From positions 2,893,001 through 2,957,000 of the forward strand of contig NZ_CP095855.1 of NCBI RefSeq assembly GCF_023100805.1: DNA of 64,000 bases, read 5' to 3'. The stretch's first letter is position 1; each line of letters starts with the position of its first letter. Below the pieces are notes generated by a model. It was not told the origin of the DNA, ran no database searches, and saw nothing but the letters and a program-made list of their open reading frames with translations. Source of the stretch: Chitinophaga filiformis. GTDB taxonomy: Bacteria > Bacteroidota > Bacteroidia > Chitinophagales > Chitinophagaceae. The translations under genes were made by a program, and so were the position numbers. Shown one piece after another: positions 28,246 to 37,665 of the stretch.

Positions 28246-31200
28246 TTAAACTGCTTGCATGATAAATACTGCCTCTTCCTTTTTACCGGAGGGCAGTTCC
28301 TTCTCCAATATGGCTTTTATCTCCGGACGGCAACTGCCGCATCCCATTCCGGCGCCCGAGGCCTGGCATACACTTTCCAGCGTGGTAGCGCCTTCTTTTA
28401 TTTTCTCACAGATATTGCCTTCTCCCACACTTCCACAACTACATACAAGTTTGCCGATCACCGGCGTGGCTTTCTTACCTGAGCGCAATAGTTCCAGTCT
28501 TTTTTCAGATAACTCTATTTTGTTGGAGATCAGGTCCCTGAACTCCAGGAACTCCGATTTATCGCCGATCAGGATAGCGCCTACCAGGCGGTCGTTATGG
28601 ATAACGCATTTCTTGTAGTACCGTTTTGATTTATCAATGAACACTACTTCTTCGTATGCAGGATCATCGGGTGTTTCTATCATACCCAGTGAGCACAGAT
28701 CGGTACCATGCATCTTGAGGATATTCATAAACAAAGATCCTTCATAATAGCCTGTCAGATCGCCGGCCAGGTAGCGGGCTACTACAGCTGCCTGTTGCTC
28801 TGCCGCTGCAGTAATGCCGTAGAGGGTACCGTTGAACTCTGCAATTTCCCCGATAGCGAAGATGTTGGGATCACTCGTCTGCAGGTATTCATTTACCACC
28901 ACGCCTCTTTTGCAAAGCAGGTGGGTGGCGCGTGCCAGTTCGATATTCGGCACAGTTCCTATGGACATAACGACGGCCTGGCAAGTTACATGCCTGCCGC
29001 TTTTCAGCTGTATGCCATCGAGTTTATTCAGGCCGGTGAAGCGCGCTATTTCATCGTTGTACAGGATCTCGATTCCACGGTCGGTCAGCTCTTCAAATAA
29101 CAGCTGGCTGCCCAGGGCATCCAGCTGTCGGTCCATCAGTTTAGACGTGCGTTGTACAACGGCCACGTCTATATCCATTTCTCTTAGTGAAGCAGCTAAT
29201 TCAATACCCAGCAATCCGCCACCAACGATCATCACTTTCCCCGCAGCCGGGTCAATATGCCTGACGAATGCATCTGCATCACGCCGGTTACGCATGGTAA
29301 ATATGCCCTCCAGTGGAGGTGTATCTCTCAGGGTGGCCGCACGGCTGCCCATTGCCATGATCAATATGTCATATGTATGTATGTTGCCATTGCTGTCTGT
29401 TACTGTTTTCTGCTCCCGGTCTATCTCATTAACGCTCACACCTCTGTGCAGGGTAATATCCAGCATGTTTTCTTCTTCGTCTGTCATCTTCACCAGTTGC
29501 GCCCATTGCTGGGTGCCACTGATATAATCGGGTAACATCACCCGGTTGTAGAAAGGCTGATCTTCTTTACTGAATACCGTGATGGTATCAGTACTGTTTA
29601 TTTCACGATAGGCCTTTACAAATCCACAGGCGCCCGCGCCTGCACCAATAATAACGATCTTCTGTACTGCCTTCTGGTACAGTTTTACCTGCACCGCGGT
29701 ATACTTCAGGTCCGGTTGTTTGGATATCTTATCTACCAGCCGGTTGGTAAGATTGTTGGCCCTGTTCAGGTCATTGTCAAGTATTTTACCCCAGTGCATG
29801 GGAAGGAATACCACCCCTTTTTTGATGGATTTGCTTAATTGTGCTTTTACGCGCACAAGGCCATTCTCACTGAAGATCTCCACAATATCCCCTTCCCGGA
29901 TATCTCTGTCTATAGCGTCTTCCGGATGGATCTCCAGCAGCGGCGCCGGGATATGTTGTTTCAGTTTGCTGACCTTACCGGTCTTGCTCATAGTATGCCA
30001 CTGGTCGCGGATGCGGCCTGTAGTAAGGATGAGGGGCCACTGCGGATCAGTTGGCGCAGACCGGTTATCGTCCGGTACAGCATGAATGATCGCTTTCGCG
30101 GAGGCCGTATAAAATTTATGATCAGTAAATAGTCTTGGTGTACCCTGATCTGTGCCACCGGCTGGATATGGCCATTGCAAAGATCTTTTTTCCTTCAGCA
30201 GCTCATAGCTAACGCCGCTGACGTCGATATTGGTCCCGGCGGTGAGCCGGCAATGTTCTGCATATATTGCAGCAGGGTTATCGTAGTCAAATCCCTGATA
30301 TCCCATTTTTCTTGCGAAGCGGCAGATGATCTCTGCATCAGGTAATGCTTCTCCCGGAGCATCGTTTATCTTTTGCAGATAAGTGATACGCCTTTCCGCA
30401 TTGGTCATGGTGCCTTCCTTTTCTGTCCAGGCAGCTGCAGGAAGCACTACGTCTGCATAACGCAATGTTTCCGGTTTGGAAGATATTTCCTGTACCACAA
30501 CAAACTTCGCTTTCTGTAAAGCTGCTTCCGCCATACGTGCGTCCGGAAGACTTACCAGCGGATTGGTACACATGATCCAGATAGCCTTCAGGCGCCCATC
30601 ATTCAGGGCCTCAAACATTTCGACAGCGGTCAGTCCCGGCTTATCGGAGATAGTGGTGCCACCCCAGAATTCCTGTACTTCTTTGCGGTGTGCCGGATTG
30701 TCGAGCACACGATGCGCCGGCAGCATATTGGATAGTCCACCTACTTCCCGTCCGCCCATAGCATTGGGCTGGCCGGTCAGGGAGAATGGTCCGCAGCCGG
30801 GTTTCCCTATCTTGCCGGTGATGAGGTTGAGATTGATCAGGCTCAGGTTTTTGTTTACGCCTACGGCGCTCTGGTTCAATCCCATGGTCCACATGGTCAT
30901 AAAGCCTTTTGACTGCCCGATCAGGGCGGCGGCTTCATAGATGAGGTCTTCCGAAATACCGCATACTGCAGCCGCGCTGCTAATGCTGCGCAGCATGACA
31001 GTATCACGGTATTTCGCAAAACCTTCTGTGTGTTGCTGAATAAAATTGTGATCGGTATGACCGGCTTCTATCAGCAGTCTGCCAATAGCATGATGCAGTA
31101 CGATATCCGTACCCGGCATCAGTTGCAGGTGGACATCGGCTATGGCGCAGCTCTGCGTCACACGCGGATCGCTCACAATGATTTTCAGCGCCGGGTTCTT

Positions 31201-31803
31201 CGCCTTTGCGGCCTCTATCCGGCGCCACAGTATCGGGTGGCACCAGGCAGGATTAGCGCCGGCTACAAATATGCAATCTGTCTGTTCTATATCATCGTAA
31301 TTTCCAGGCACGCTGTCTTCTCCCAGTGACAGTTTATAGGCAGCTACCGCGCTGCTCATACACAGGCGCGAGTTCGTGTCTATATTATTACTGCCAATGA
31401 ATCCTTTGATCAGCTTATTCACCACATAGTATTCTTCTGTCAGGCATTGGCCGGAAGCGTAGAATGCTACAGATTCAGGTCCATACTGAGCTATCATCTG
31501 GCTGAACACTGCGGCAGTACGCTCCAGCGCCTGATCCCAGGAAACGCGCTGCCGTGGCATATGCCGGTGGTAGCGCATTTCCGGGTAATAAAGCCTGTCT
31601 GATGTGTCCATCACGGTGTAATGCAGGTTCATGCCTTTCGAGCAAAGCATGCCCTTGTTCACCGGATGGTCTTTATCTCCTTCCACGCTGAGTTTTCCCT
31701 GCCTGTCCCTGTGTACAATGATACCGCAACCTACGCCGCAATAGCAGCAGGTGCTACGGTAACTGCCCGCAGGGAGTTTACTATGTTGATGATTGCCTGT
31801 CAT
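28246..31803 (-). CDS. Assimilatory nitrate reductase fused to NAD(P)H-type flavoprotein
   Basis: Cytoplasmic molybdenum enzyme reducing nitrate to nitrite, 1185 residues. It opens with a 4Fe-4S domain (C19-x2-C22-x3-C26, C54). Cys148 in NSRLCMSS is the likely molybdenum ligand, as in NasA/NapA enzymes. The molydopterin-binding part runs to about residue 700. A NirB/NasB-like FAD/NAD(P)H oxidoreductase follows (VIIGAGAGACGFVKAYRE) and a C-terminal BFD-like 2Fe-2S domain (CSC...CGSC). Catalytic and electron-input modules, separate proteins (NasC and NasB) in Bacillus, are therefore on one chain. It is coupled to the transporter gene and the rubredoxin gene by 2-nt gaps. Confidence 0.92.
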   Translation of the reverse strand: MTGNHQHSKLPAGSYRSTCCYCGVGCGIIVHRDRQGKLSVEGDKDHPVNKGMLCSKGMNLHYTVMDTSDRLYYPEMRYHRHMPRQRVSWDQALERTAAVFSQMIAQYGPESVAFYASGQCLTEEYYVVNKLIKGFIGSNNIDTNSRLCMSSAVAAYKLSLGEDSVPGNYDDIEQTDCIFVAGANPAWCHPILWRRIEAAKAKNPALKIIVSDPRVTQSCAIADVHLQLMPGTDIVLHHAIGRLLIEAGHTDHNFIQQHTEGFAKYRDTVMLRSISSAAAVCGISEDLIYEAAALIGQSKGFMTMWTMGLNQSAVGVNKNLSLINLNLITGKIGKPGCGPFSLTGQPNAMGGREVGGLSNMLPAHRVLDNPAHRKEVQEFWGGTTISDKPGLTAVEMFEALNDGRLKAIWIMCTNPLVSLPDARMAEAALQKAKFVVVQEISSKPETLRYADVVLPAAAWTEKEGTMTNAERRITYLQKINDAPGEALPDAEIICRFARKMGYQGFDYDNPAAIYAEHCRLTAGTNIDVSGVSYELLKEKRSLQWPYPAGGTDQGTPRLFTDHKFYTASAKAIIHAVPDDNRSAPTDPQWPLILTTGRIRDQWHTMSKTGKVSKLKQHIPAPLLEIHPEDAIDRDIREGDIVEIFSENGLVRVKAQLSKSIKKGVVFLPMHWGKILDNDLNRANNLTNRLVDKISKQPDLKYTAVQVKLYQKAVQKIVIIGAGAGACGFVKAYREINSTDTITVFSKEDQPFYNRVMLPDYISGTQQWAQLVKMTDEEENMLDITLHRGVSVNEIDREQKTVTDSNGNIHTYDILIMAMGSRAATLRDTPPLEGIFTMRNRRDADAFVRHIDPAAGKVMIVGGGLLGIELAASLREMDIDVAVVQRTSKLMDRQLDALGSQLLFEELTDRGIEILYNDEIARFTGLNKLDGIQLKSGRHVTCQAVVMSIGTVPNIELARATHLLCKRGVVVNEYLQTSDPNIFAIGEIAEFNGTLYGITAAAEQQAAVVARYLAGDLTGYYEGSLFMNILKMHGTDLCSLGMIETPDDPAYEEVVFIDKSKRYYKKCVIHNDRLVGAILIGDKSEFLEFRDLISNKIELSEKRLELLRSGKKATPVIGKLVCSCGSVGEGNICEKIKEGATTLESVCQASGAGMGCGSCRPEIKAILEKELPSGKKEEAVFIMQAV

Positions 31804-31805
31804 TG

Positions 31806-33110
31806 TTATTCTGCAAATGCTACGTTGCCGGCAGCTGAGGAGGCCGTTTCTGCAGCAGGTTTCTTAATGAATCTTGTGATCATTACGATGAATGATACAG
31901 CTATCACGATATAACCGATATAAGTAAACGCTTCCACATAAGTGATGCTTTCTGACTTGAACAGGAAACCGAACAGCATACCGCCCAGGTTACCGCCGGC
32001 ACCCACGATACCGCTTACCAGGCCCACATTTTTTTCATTGATAAAAGGTACGATACCATAGGTAGCACCATTGGCCATTTTCAGGAACAATGCGAAGCTG
32101 AGCATGGATATAATGGCGAGCGCCAGGGAACCTGCCTGTGCAAACAACAGCAGCCCGATACCTTCCAGCAGCAAGACAATTGCCAGCAGGATACCCTTTC
32201 CTTTCATGCCTGCTTTGGCGCCTACTTTATCTGATACGATACCGCCCATAGCCCTTGCAAAAATGTTCATGAAGCCAAAGATGCCTGCCCAGAAGCCAGC
32301 GCTGCTTTGCGAGAGATGAAAGGTGTCTACGAAATGCAGGGATGCTACGTTATCGAATGTGATCTCCATACCGAAGCACATGCCATAAGCCATCGTCAGT
32401 GCCCATATACGCCAGTCGCCCAGTATTGTCCAGTCAGTTTTTGCTTTAACACTGTTACTGCGGTCAATCTCATCGAAATTACCGGCAGGGGTGTCTTTGG
32501 TAAAACGATGGTACATCCATGCCACTATCAGCATCATGATACCGGGTACGATCATCGCAAAACGCCATGCTTCCTGTTTGGTATATCCGAATCCGACAAT
32601 GGCGGCAAAGATGAGCGGCATTACCATATTGGTCACACCACCACCGAGGTTTCCCCATCCGCCGGTAACGGCATTGGCAGTACCTTTTATGTTCGCTGCA
32701 AACATCATGGATGTATGAAACTGTGTTATGACGAAAGAAGCGCCTATTACGCCGATAGCAAGGCGAAATAAGAGGAACGTTGTATAGTCGTGGGCCAGTC
32801 CTACAAGAAATACCGGCAGGGAACCTGCTATCAATAGTCGTATAGCCGTCTTGCGAGGGCCCCAGGTATCGCACAGCTTACCGATGATCAGTCGTGCAAT
32901 GATAGTGCTGGATACAGAGGCGATAATAATATTACCCACCTGCGATTTCGTCAGCCCAAGGTCTTCTCTGATAGTAGGCATCAGCGGCGCGAGGCCAAAC
33001 CATCCGAAGAAACAGACGAAGAACATCAGCCAGGTGGTATGAAATGTACGCATCTGTACCGAGTTCAGAGAAAAGAGCGGAAGTTTATTGAGCGGTTGTT
33101 GAGTATTCAT
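31806..33110 (-). CDS. NarK/NasA-type nitrate/nitrite transporter
   Basis: Major facilitator protein of 434 residues with twelve predicted membrane segments. The two nitrate signature motifs are visible as GGWGNLGGG (transmembrane segment 5) and GAGGNLGGMLFG (segment 11). The usual RLIIGKLCDTWGPRKT motif lies between segments 2 and 3. It imports nitrate, possibly exchanging nitrite, for the assimilatory enzymes encoded on both sides. Spacing to the reductase gene is 2 nt. Confidence 0.93.
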   Translation of the reverse strand: MNTQQPLNKLPLFSLNSVQMRTFHTTWLMFFVCFFGWFGLAPLMPTIREDLGLTKSQVGNIIIASVSSTIIARLIIGKLCDTWGPRKTAIRLLIAGSLPVFLVGLAHDYTTFLLFRLAIGVIGASFVITQFHTSMMFAANIKGTANAVTGGWGNLGGGVTNMVMPLIFAAIVGFGYTKQEAWRFAMIVPGIMMLIVAWMYHRFTKDTPAGNFDEIDRSNSVKAKTDWTILGDWRIWALTMAYGMCFGMEITFDNVASLHFVDTFHLSQSSAGFWAGIFGFMNIFARAMGGIVSDKVGAKAGMKGKGILLAIVLLLEGIGLLLFAQAGSLALAIISMLSFALFLKMANGATYGIVPFINEKNVGLVSGIVGAGGNLGGMLFGFLFKSESITYVEAFTYIGYIVIAVSFIVMITRFIKKPAAETASSAAGNVAFAE

Positions 33111-33141
33111 GTTGAAAAAGTTCCTGGTTGAACAATGTTGT

Positions 33142-34497
33142 TTACTTATTAAAGATCATCTCCGGTCTGATGTTGATGGACACATATGCCCAGTTACTGT
33201 TGCTTTGGGCATTGGAGATATTCTTAACTGCGGCTGAGGTCAGCGAAGCCGTATTCCAGAAGTGACTGTATCCTGCTTCAAAAGATATCACTTTTGTGAG
33301 GGCGTACATTGCCACCAGGTCCGCTTCAGTACCGAATTTCCGGCTGAGTGAAACCCCGTTCTGTATTACTTCACTTGCGCTGTAGAACTCATGCAGGTCT
33401 CCGGTCAGCAGAAACTTTGAACCCGCTTTATATTTTGTTTTCAGGTAATAATCCTGCAATCCACGGTTACCGAAGCCGCTGGCTACATAGAAGTAGTCCA
33501 TGTATCCCCAGAACTTATGTGGAGTACCGTACAGCGGATCGAATGCGTGGCTCTTGCCTGCTGCATTCACGCCGCCTGTAGTATAATCTGTTCCCAGGCC
33601 TGCGCTGAAGGATTTACACAGCTGGTATTGAAAAGCGGCAGATAGTAATCCGGCGCTGAGCTTCTGTGCATTCGCATTCTTCCCAAACTGGTAGTATCCT
33701 GCAGCGGTAAGCGTCAGCTTATTGAAAGTGTTATTGAAATACATGCCCGTTGTCATACGTGTATGTGCGCCCTTGTCCCAGATCTTAACGCCGGTGCTGT
33801 CGGGATGGAACTTAGAAAACTGATCGGAGAGGAATAAGAAAGAGATGGTTCCTGCAGATAGTTTTCTTGAAGCGTACAGGTATTCCAGGCTTTTATACAT
33901 AGTGCCGCCATTTGTGGTAGCGGTGTAGTTGCCAGGGGGAGTGGGGTTATAAACTGTACCGGCTGCATTTTCCTTATTCTGGTTGAAGGCGGCTCCCAGG
34001 TGTAAGGTATATGGTCCGGTTTCATACTTCAGCACCGCTGCATCATGCCGGCGGCCTTGTTGCGCCCAGTCGAGATTTCCCAGCAGGCGGCTGTCGTCAT
34101 ACATAATTTCCTGCCTGCCGATCTTGAGGCTGAGGTTCCTGTTCTTTACTACTGTGTCCAGCAGCATAATTTCAGCCCAGGCCTCGTGTACCAGCAGTCC
34201 ATTGTTCTCCTGTGTAGTGACCTTGTTAATGGTAGATGCGTCCTGTCCCCATATCCGGACGTCCTGTACTGTCAATCCCAGTTTAAAGCGGTAGCCACTG
34301 AAGCCTGCATACAGGCGGCTGCGCTGGGAGGTAAAAAAGGCAGGGGAAGAACCTTGCGGTAGCGGCGCCCCCTGACCGTCCTTCAATTCGGTGCGCGTTC
34401 GGAGTTGTGCGCCCATCGTAAATTGTGCATGCGCTGACGGACGGAAAAAAAACATACAGAGCAGGTAAAAGAAACCCGCTGAGAATAAATGTTTCAT
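33142..34497 (-). CDS. Alginate-export-like outer-membrane porin
   Basis: A 451-residue secreted beta-rich protein. The signal peptide begins MKHLFSAGFFYLLCMFFF and ends near AHAQ. The mature part opens FTMGAQLRTRTELKDG and contains QRSRLYAGFSGYRFKLGL, resembling the Alginate_exp family of monomeric porins. The ATG at 34497 is chosen; an upstream in-frame start at 34524 would precede the signal peptide. Within the nitrate operon its most likely job is diffusion of nitrate or nitrite across the outer membrane. This is inferred from context alone. Confidence 0.75.
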   Translation of the reverse strand: MKHLFSAGFFYLLCMFFFRPSAHAQFTMGAQLRTRTELKDGQGAPLPQGSSPAFFTSQRSRLYAGFSGYRFKLGLTVQDVRIWGQDASTINKVTTQENNGLLVHEAWAEIMLLDTVVKNRNLSLKIGRQEIMYDDSRLLGNLDWAQQGRRHDAAVLKYETGPYTLHLGAAFNQNKENAAGTVYNPTPPGNYTATTNGGTMYKSLEYLYASRKLSAGTISFLFLSDQFSKFHPDSTGVKIWDKGAHTRMTTGMYFNNTFNKLTLTAAGYYQFGKNANAQKLSAGLLSAAFQYQLCKSFSAGLGTDYTTGGVNAAGKSHAFDPLYGTPHKFWGYMDYFYVASGFGNRGLQDYYLKTKYKAGSKFLLTGDLHEFYSASEVIQNGVSLSRKFGTEADLVAMYALTKVISFEAGYSHFWNTASLTSAAVKNISNAQSNSNWAYVSINIRPEMIFNK

Positions 34498-34552
34498 GCA
34501 GTCTTTGGTTGATAATGTGAGCAATAAGAGATATTCCCGCTCTCTGCTGATA

Positions 34553-34921
34553 TTATGCTTCCTGCATGATCCCTATGTACACCTTGTCGTTTTCAACCCT
34601 GACAGGGTAGGTGGTGAGGGAGCATTCTGTCTCGTCAGACAGGCAACGGCCGTCTTCGAGAGAGAATGTTTTTTTATGGAACGGACAGGCCACTTTCGGC
34701 TCGCCGTTGTGTGTGCCGGTCATGCCGCGGCTGAGCGCCATCTGCTGACGGTGAGGACACAGGTTCTGCGTAGCGTACCAGGCGTCGCGTCTGGCAAAGC
34801 GGAACAATGCAATCTGTACATCATCATACTTTACGCATACTCCTCCGTTTGGTGGAACGTCTATCACGTTACAGGCAAAGAACCATTCTACGGTTGTGTT
34901 TGTGCTAATGGCGGTGGACAT
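34553..34921 (-). CDS. nirD: Nitrite reductase small subunit (Rieske-type)
   Basis: A 122-residue Rieske ferredoxin-like protein accompanying NirB. The 2Fe-2S ligands are intact as CPH (LCPHRQQ) and CPFH (ACPFHKKTF), unlike the NirD of enteric bacteria, which lacks some of them. It presumably helps electron flow or assembly of the siroheme reductase. It lies 44 nt downstream of nirB in the same operon. Confidence 0.92.
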   Translation of the reverse strand: MSTAISTNTTVEWFFACNVIDVPPNGGVCVKYDDVQIALFRFARRDAWYATQNLCPHRQQMALSRGMTGTHNGEPKVACPFHKKTFSLEDGRCLSDETECSLTTYPVRVENDKVYIGIMQEA

Positions 34922-34965
34922 AAGTTATCTGTTTATTGATGAATGTCTTTTAATGAGTTGGACGG

Positions 34966-37470
34966 TTATTTCCATTCTGCGGCCTTTTTCTGTTCCCGCA
35001 GTGTATCGAATTTTACAGTCGGATCTTTCGCACCCGGCGCATTCACAAAGTGATTGAAGCGCTTGCGCAGTTCAGGATTTTCAACTACTTCCTTCCACTC
35101 GCATTTATATTTATCTACAAGTGCCTGCATTTCTCTTTCCAGTTCTTCTGCTATTCCCAGGCTGTCATTTACTATTACGTTACGGAGATAGGTGATGCCA
35201 CCATCCAGCTTGTTCAGCCATGTAGCGGTACGGGTCAGCGGATCAGCTGTCTTGATGTAGAACATCAGGAAGCGGTCTATATAGCGGATGCAGGTTTCAC
35301 TATCCAGGTCTGCAGCCAGCAGGATGGCATGTTGTGGTTTGGAGCCTCCGTTACCACCTACATACAGGTTCCAGCCTTTTTCTGTAGCAATGATGCCAAA
35401 GTCTTTGGACTGCGCCTCTGCACATTCACGGATACAACCGGATACTGCGGATTTGATCTTGTGCGGAGCACGCAGACCACGGTAACGTTCTTCTATCTCT
35501 ATGGCGAAGCTCACGCTGTCATGCAGCCCGAAACGGCACCAGGTGGAACCTACACAGCTTTTAACAGTACGAAGGGCCTTTCCGTATGCGTGCCCGCTTT
35601 CAAAACCAGCTGCGATCAGCTCTTCCCAGATATCCGGCAGGTCGCTGAGGTGAGCGCCGAAAAGATCGATGCGTTGTCCGCCGGTGATCTTGGTGTACAG
35701 GTTATATTTCAGGGCCACCTGTGCGATGACCAGTAGTTTTGCGGGAGTGATCTCTCCACCGGGGATGCGGGGAACAACAGAATAGGTACCACCCTTCTGG
35801 ATATTGGCCAGGAAACGGTCATTGGAATCCTGCACAACATCATTCCCTTTATCCAGGATCATATCATTCCAGAGACTGGCCATGATAGAGGCTATCACCG
35901 GTTTACATATTTCGCAGCCATCGCCATGACCGTAGTGATCCAGCGCCTCATCGAAAGAGCGTACCTCTTTGATACGGATCAGGTCATAGAGTTCCTGGCG
36001 GGAATACGAGAAGTGCTCGCAGATCACATTACGGATATATTTACCCTGGGCCTTCATGGTGCCGGTAATGAGATCTTTCACCATAGGCGTACAGCCGCCG
36101 CAGCAGGTGCCGGCTTTGGTGCATTTCTTAACAGCGTCCAGCGTTTCATTGCCGGCTTCCACCGCTGCACAGATGTTGCCTTTGCTCACGCTTTCACAAC
36201 TGCAGATGATGGCATCGTCCGGTAAACCCAGTACGCCCGGACCGGCCTCCTGGCTGCCACCACGGGCGCCCAGCAGTACATCTTCGGGGTTGGGAGGAAG
36301 GATCACTTTGTTTTTGGCCGTCTGTAACAACATATTGTAGGCGTCGGCATCTCCGATCAGGATACCCCCCAAGAGGTATTTTCCGTCATTGCTGATACTG
36401 ATGCGTTTGTACACTCCTTTCATGGTATCTTCAAACACGATGCTCCTGCTGCTTTCTGCAGATACAAAAGGATCGCCGAAGCTGGCCACATCCACGCCGA
36501 TCAGTTTCAGTTTGGTGCTCATATCAAAACCGGTGAAGGTTTTCTGCTGTGCCTCGCCGGCAATATGAGTGGCTACTACTTCCGCCATTTCATATCCTGG
36601 CGCTACCAGTCCGTAGATCATGCCATGATAGAGGGCACATTCGCCGATAGCATATATTTCAGGATCAGTGGTTTGTAAGTGTTCATTCACTACAATACCT
36701 CCCCGGTGACCAGTTTCCAGGCCGCTCAGTTTTGCCAGCTCGTCGCGTGGTTTAATACCGGCGGAGATCACCAGCATGTCAGCCTGTAGTATGCTCTCAT
36801 CGGCAAACTGCAGTCCGGTAATGGTCTCGTCGCCCAGTACCTCGCTGGTATTTTTATTAGTATGTATCTGTAATCCGAGCTGCCTCAACTGCTGCTCCAG
36901 GATGCGGGAACCGTTCTCATCGATCTGCCGGGGCATTAGCCTTGGCGCGAATTCTATTACATGGGTATCGGAAATGCCCAGGTCCAGTAATGCCTTAGCG
37001 GCTTCCAGGCCCAACAGGCCGCCGCCGATCACTACCCCTCTTTTTGCTTTGGGGGCATAGTCGCGCATTAACTCCAGGTCTTCTATGGTACGATAAATAA
37101 ATACCCCTTTTTTGTCCACGCCGGGGATAGGAGGTACAAAAGCGGAAGAGCCGGTAGCAATAACGAGATAGTCGTAAGCTTCGGTAATACCTTTAAATGA
37201 GTGAACTGTTTTAGTATTACGGTCAATCTGCTGAACAGGATCGCCGAGGTGAAGCGTAATATTATTGGAAGCATACCAGTCAGCGGGGGCCATAAGAAGG
37301 TCATCTGCAGTTTTGCCGGCAAAAAATTCACTTAAATGCACACGGTCGTAGGCAGGGCGGGGTTCTTCTCCGAAAACTACGATTTCAGTGGTCCCGGCCG
37401 GCAATTTGGAGATTATTTTCTCGCAAAACTTGTAGCTAACCATGCCATTGCCTATAATTACAATTTTCAT
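34966..37470 (-). CDS. nirB: NADH-dependent nitrite reductase large subunit
   Basis: Reduces nitrite to ammonium with NADH in the cytoplasm. It has 834 residues. The N-terminal FAD/NADH domains open MKIVIIGNGMVSYKF and have a second dinucleotide motif GVVIGGGLLGLEAAKAL. Two BFD-like segments follow (CSCES...CCGGC and GDGCEIC). The C-terminal sulfite/nitrite reductase half carries the siroheme/4Fe-4S ligands CVGSTWC and CIREC. The ATG at 37470 is preferred over 37506 because the FAD strand normally begins at residue 2. It is the first gene of the minus-strand nitrate operon and faces cobA, which supplies siroheme. Confidence 0.95.
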   Translation of the reverse strand: MKIVIIGNGMVSYKFCEKIISKLPAGTTEIVVFGEEPRPAYDRVHLSEFFAGKTADDLLMAPADWYASNNITLHLGDPVQQIDRNTKTVHSFKGITEAYDYLVIATGSSAFVPPIPGVDKKGVFIYRTIEDLELMRDYAPKAKRGVVIGGGLLGLEAAKALLDLGISDTHVIEFAPRLMPRQIDENGSRILEQQLRQLGLQIHTNKNTSEVLGDETITGLQFADESILQADMLVISAGIKPRDELAKLSGLETGHRGGIVVNEHLQTTDPEIYAIGECALYHGMIYGLVAPGYEMAEVVATHIAGEAQQKTFTGFDMSTKLKLIGVDVASFGDPFVSAESSRSIVFEDTMKGVYKRISISNDGKYLLGGILIGDADAYNMLLQTAKNKVILPPNPEDVLLGARGGSQEAGPGVLGLPDDAIICSCESVSKGNICAAVEAGNETLDAVKKCTKAGTCCGGCTPMVKDLITGTMKAQGKYIRNVICEHFSYSRQELYDLIRIKEVRSFDEALDHYGHGDGCEICKPVIASIMASLWNDMILDKGNDVVQDSNDRFLANIQKGGTYSVVPRIPGGEITPAKLLVIAQVALKYNLYTKITGGQRIDLFGAHLSDLPDIWEELIAAGFESGHAYGKALRTVKSCVGSTWCRFGLHDSVSFAIEIEERYRGLRAPHKIKSAVSGCIRECAEAQSKDFGIIATEKGWNLYVGGNGGSKPQHAILLAADLDSETCIRYIDRFLMFYIKTADPLTRTATWLNKLDGGITYLRNVIVNDSLGIAEELEREMQALVDKYKCEWKEVVENPELRKRFNHFVNAPGAKDPTVKFDTLREQKKAAEWK

Positions 37471-37497
37471 TGGCAAAGATTTGAGTTGATAATTTTG

Positions 37498-37569
37498 AAA
37501 CGGCACATATATGTTTAAATAATTAATATGATAACAATTTTCCTGATCGAGTCCTAAAATGTGCCGTTT
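37498..37569. repeat. 11-bp inverted repeat in the nirB-cobA divergent region
   Basis: AAACGGCACAT (37498-37508) and its exact reverse complement ATGTGCCGTTT (37559-37569) are separated by 50 nt, giving a centre spacing of 61 bp. The arms lie 28-99 nt upstream of nirB. They could be two operator half-sites or form a hairpin in the nirB leader RNA. The T-run after the right arm on the + strand is suggestive, but no gene ends here. Confidence 0.55.
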
Positions 37570-37572
37570 TTT

Positions 37573-37586
37573 ATGATCTGCATCAT
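37573..37586. promoter_or_regulatory. FNR-like operator dyad
   Basis: ATGAT-CTGC-ATCAT is a perfect 14-bp dyad sharing the TGAT-N4-ATCA core of the FNR consensus (TTGAT-N4-ATCAA). It is 80 nt upstream of the cobA start and 103 nt upstream of the nirB start, between divergent genes. An FNR-like regulator gene is two genes away. Binding is inferred. Confidence 0.6.
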
Positions 37587-37644
37587 GAAATTAGCAATAA
37601 GAGTTCTAATTTTATAGTGGTTCGTATGATTTTACTCATATAAA

Positions 37645-37652
37645 TATTTTTG
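37645..37652 (+). promoter_or_regulatory. Candidate -7 promoter element for cobA
   Basis: TATTTTTG matches the Bacteroidota -7 consensus TAnnTTTG and ends 13 nt before the cobA ATG, implying a very short leader. A convincing -33 element is not seen, which would be consistent with an activator-dependent promoter. Confidence 0.4.
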
Positions 37653-37665
37653 TAATATATCTCGT

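Noticed and set aside
28832..29527. 231-codon + strand frame inside the nitrate reductase fusion
   Set aside because: Ser-rich translation antisense to the FAD domain; no independent support.
35050..35736. 228-codon + strand frame inside nirB
   Set aside because: Antisense to the siroheme-binding part of NirB; rejected as a shadow.
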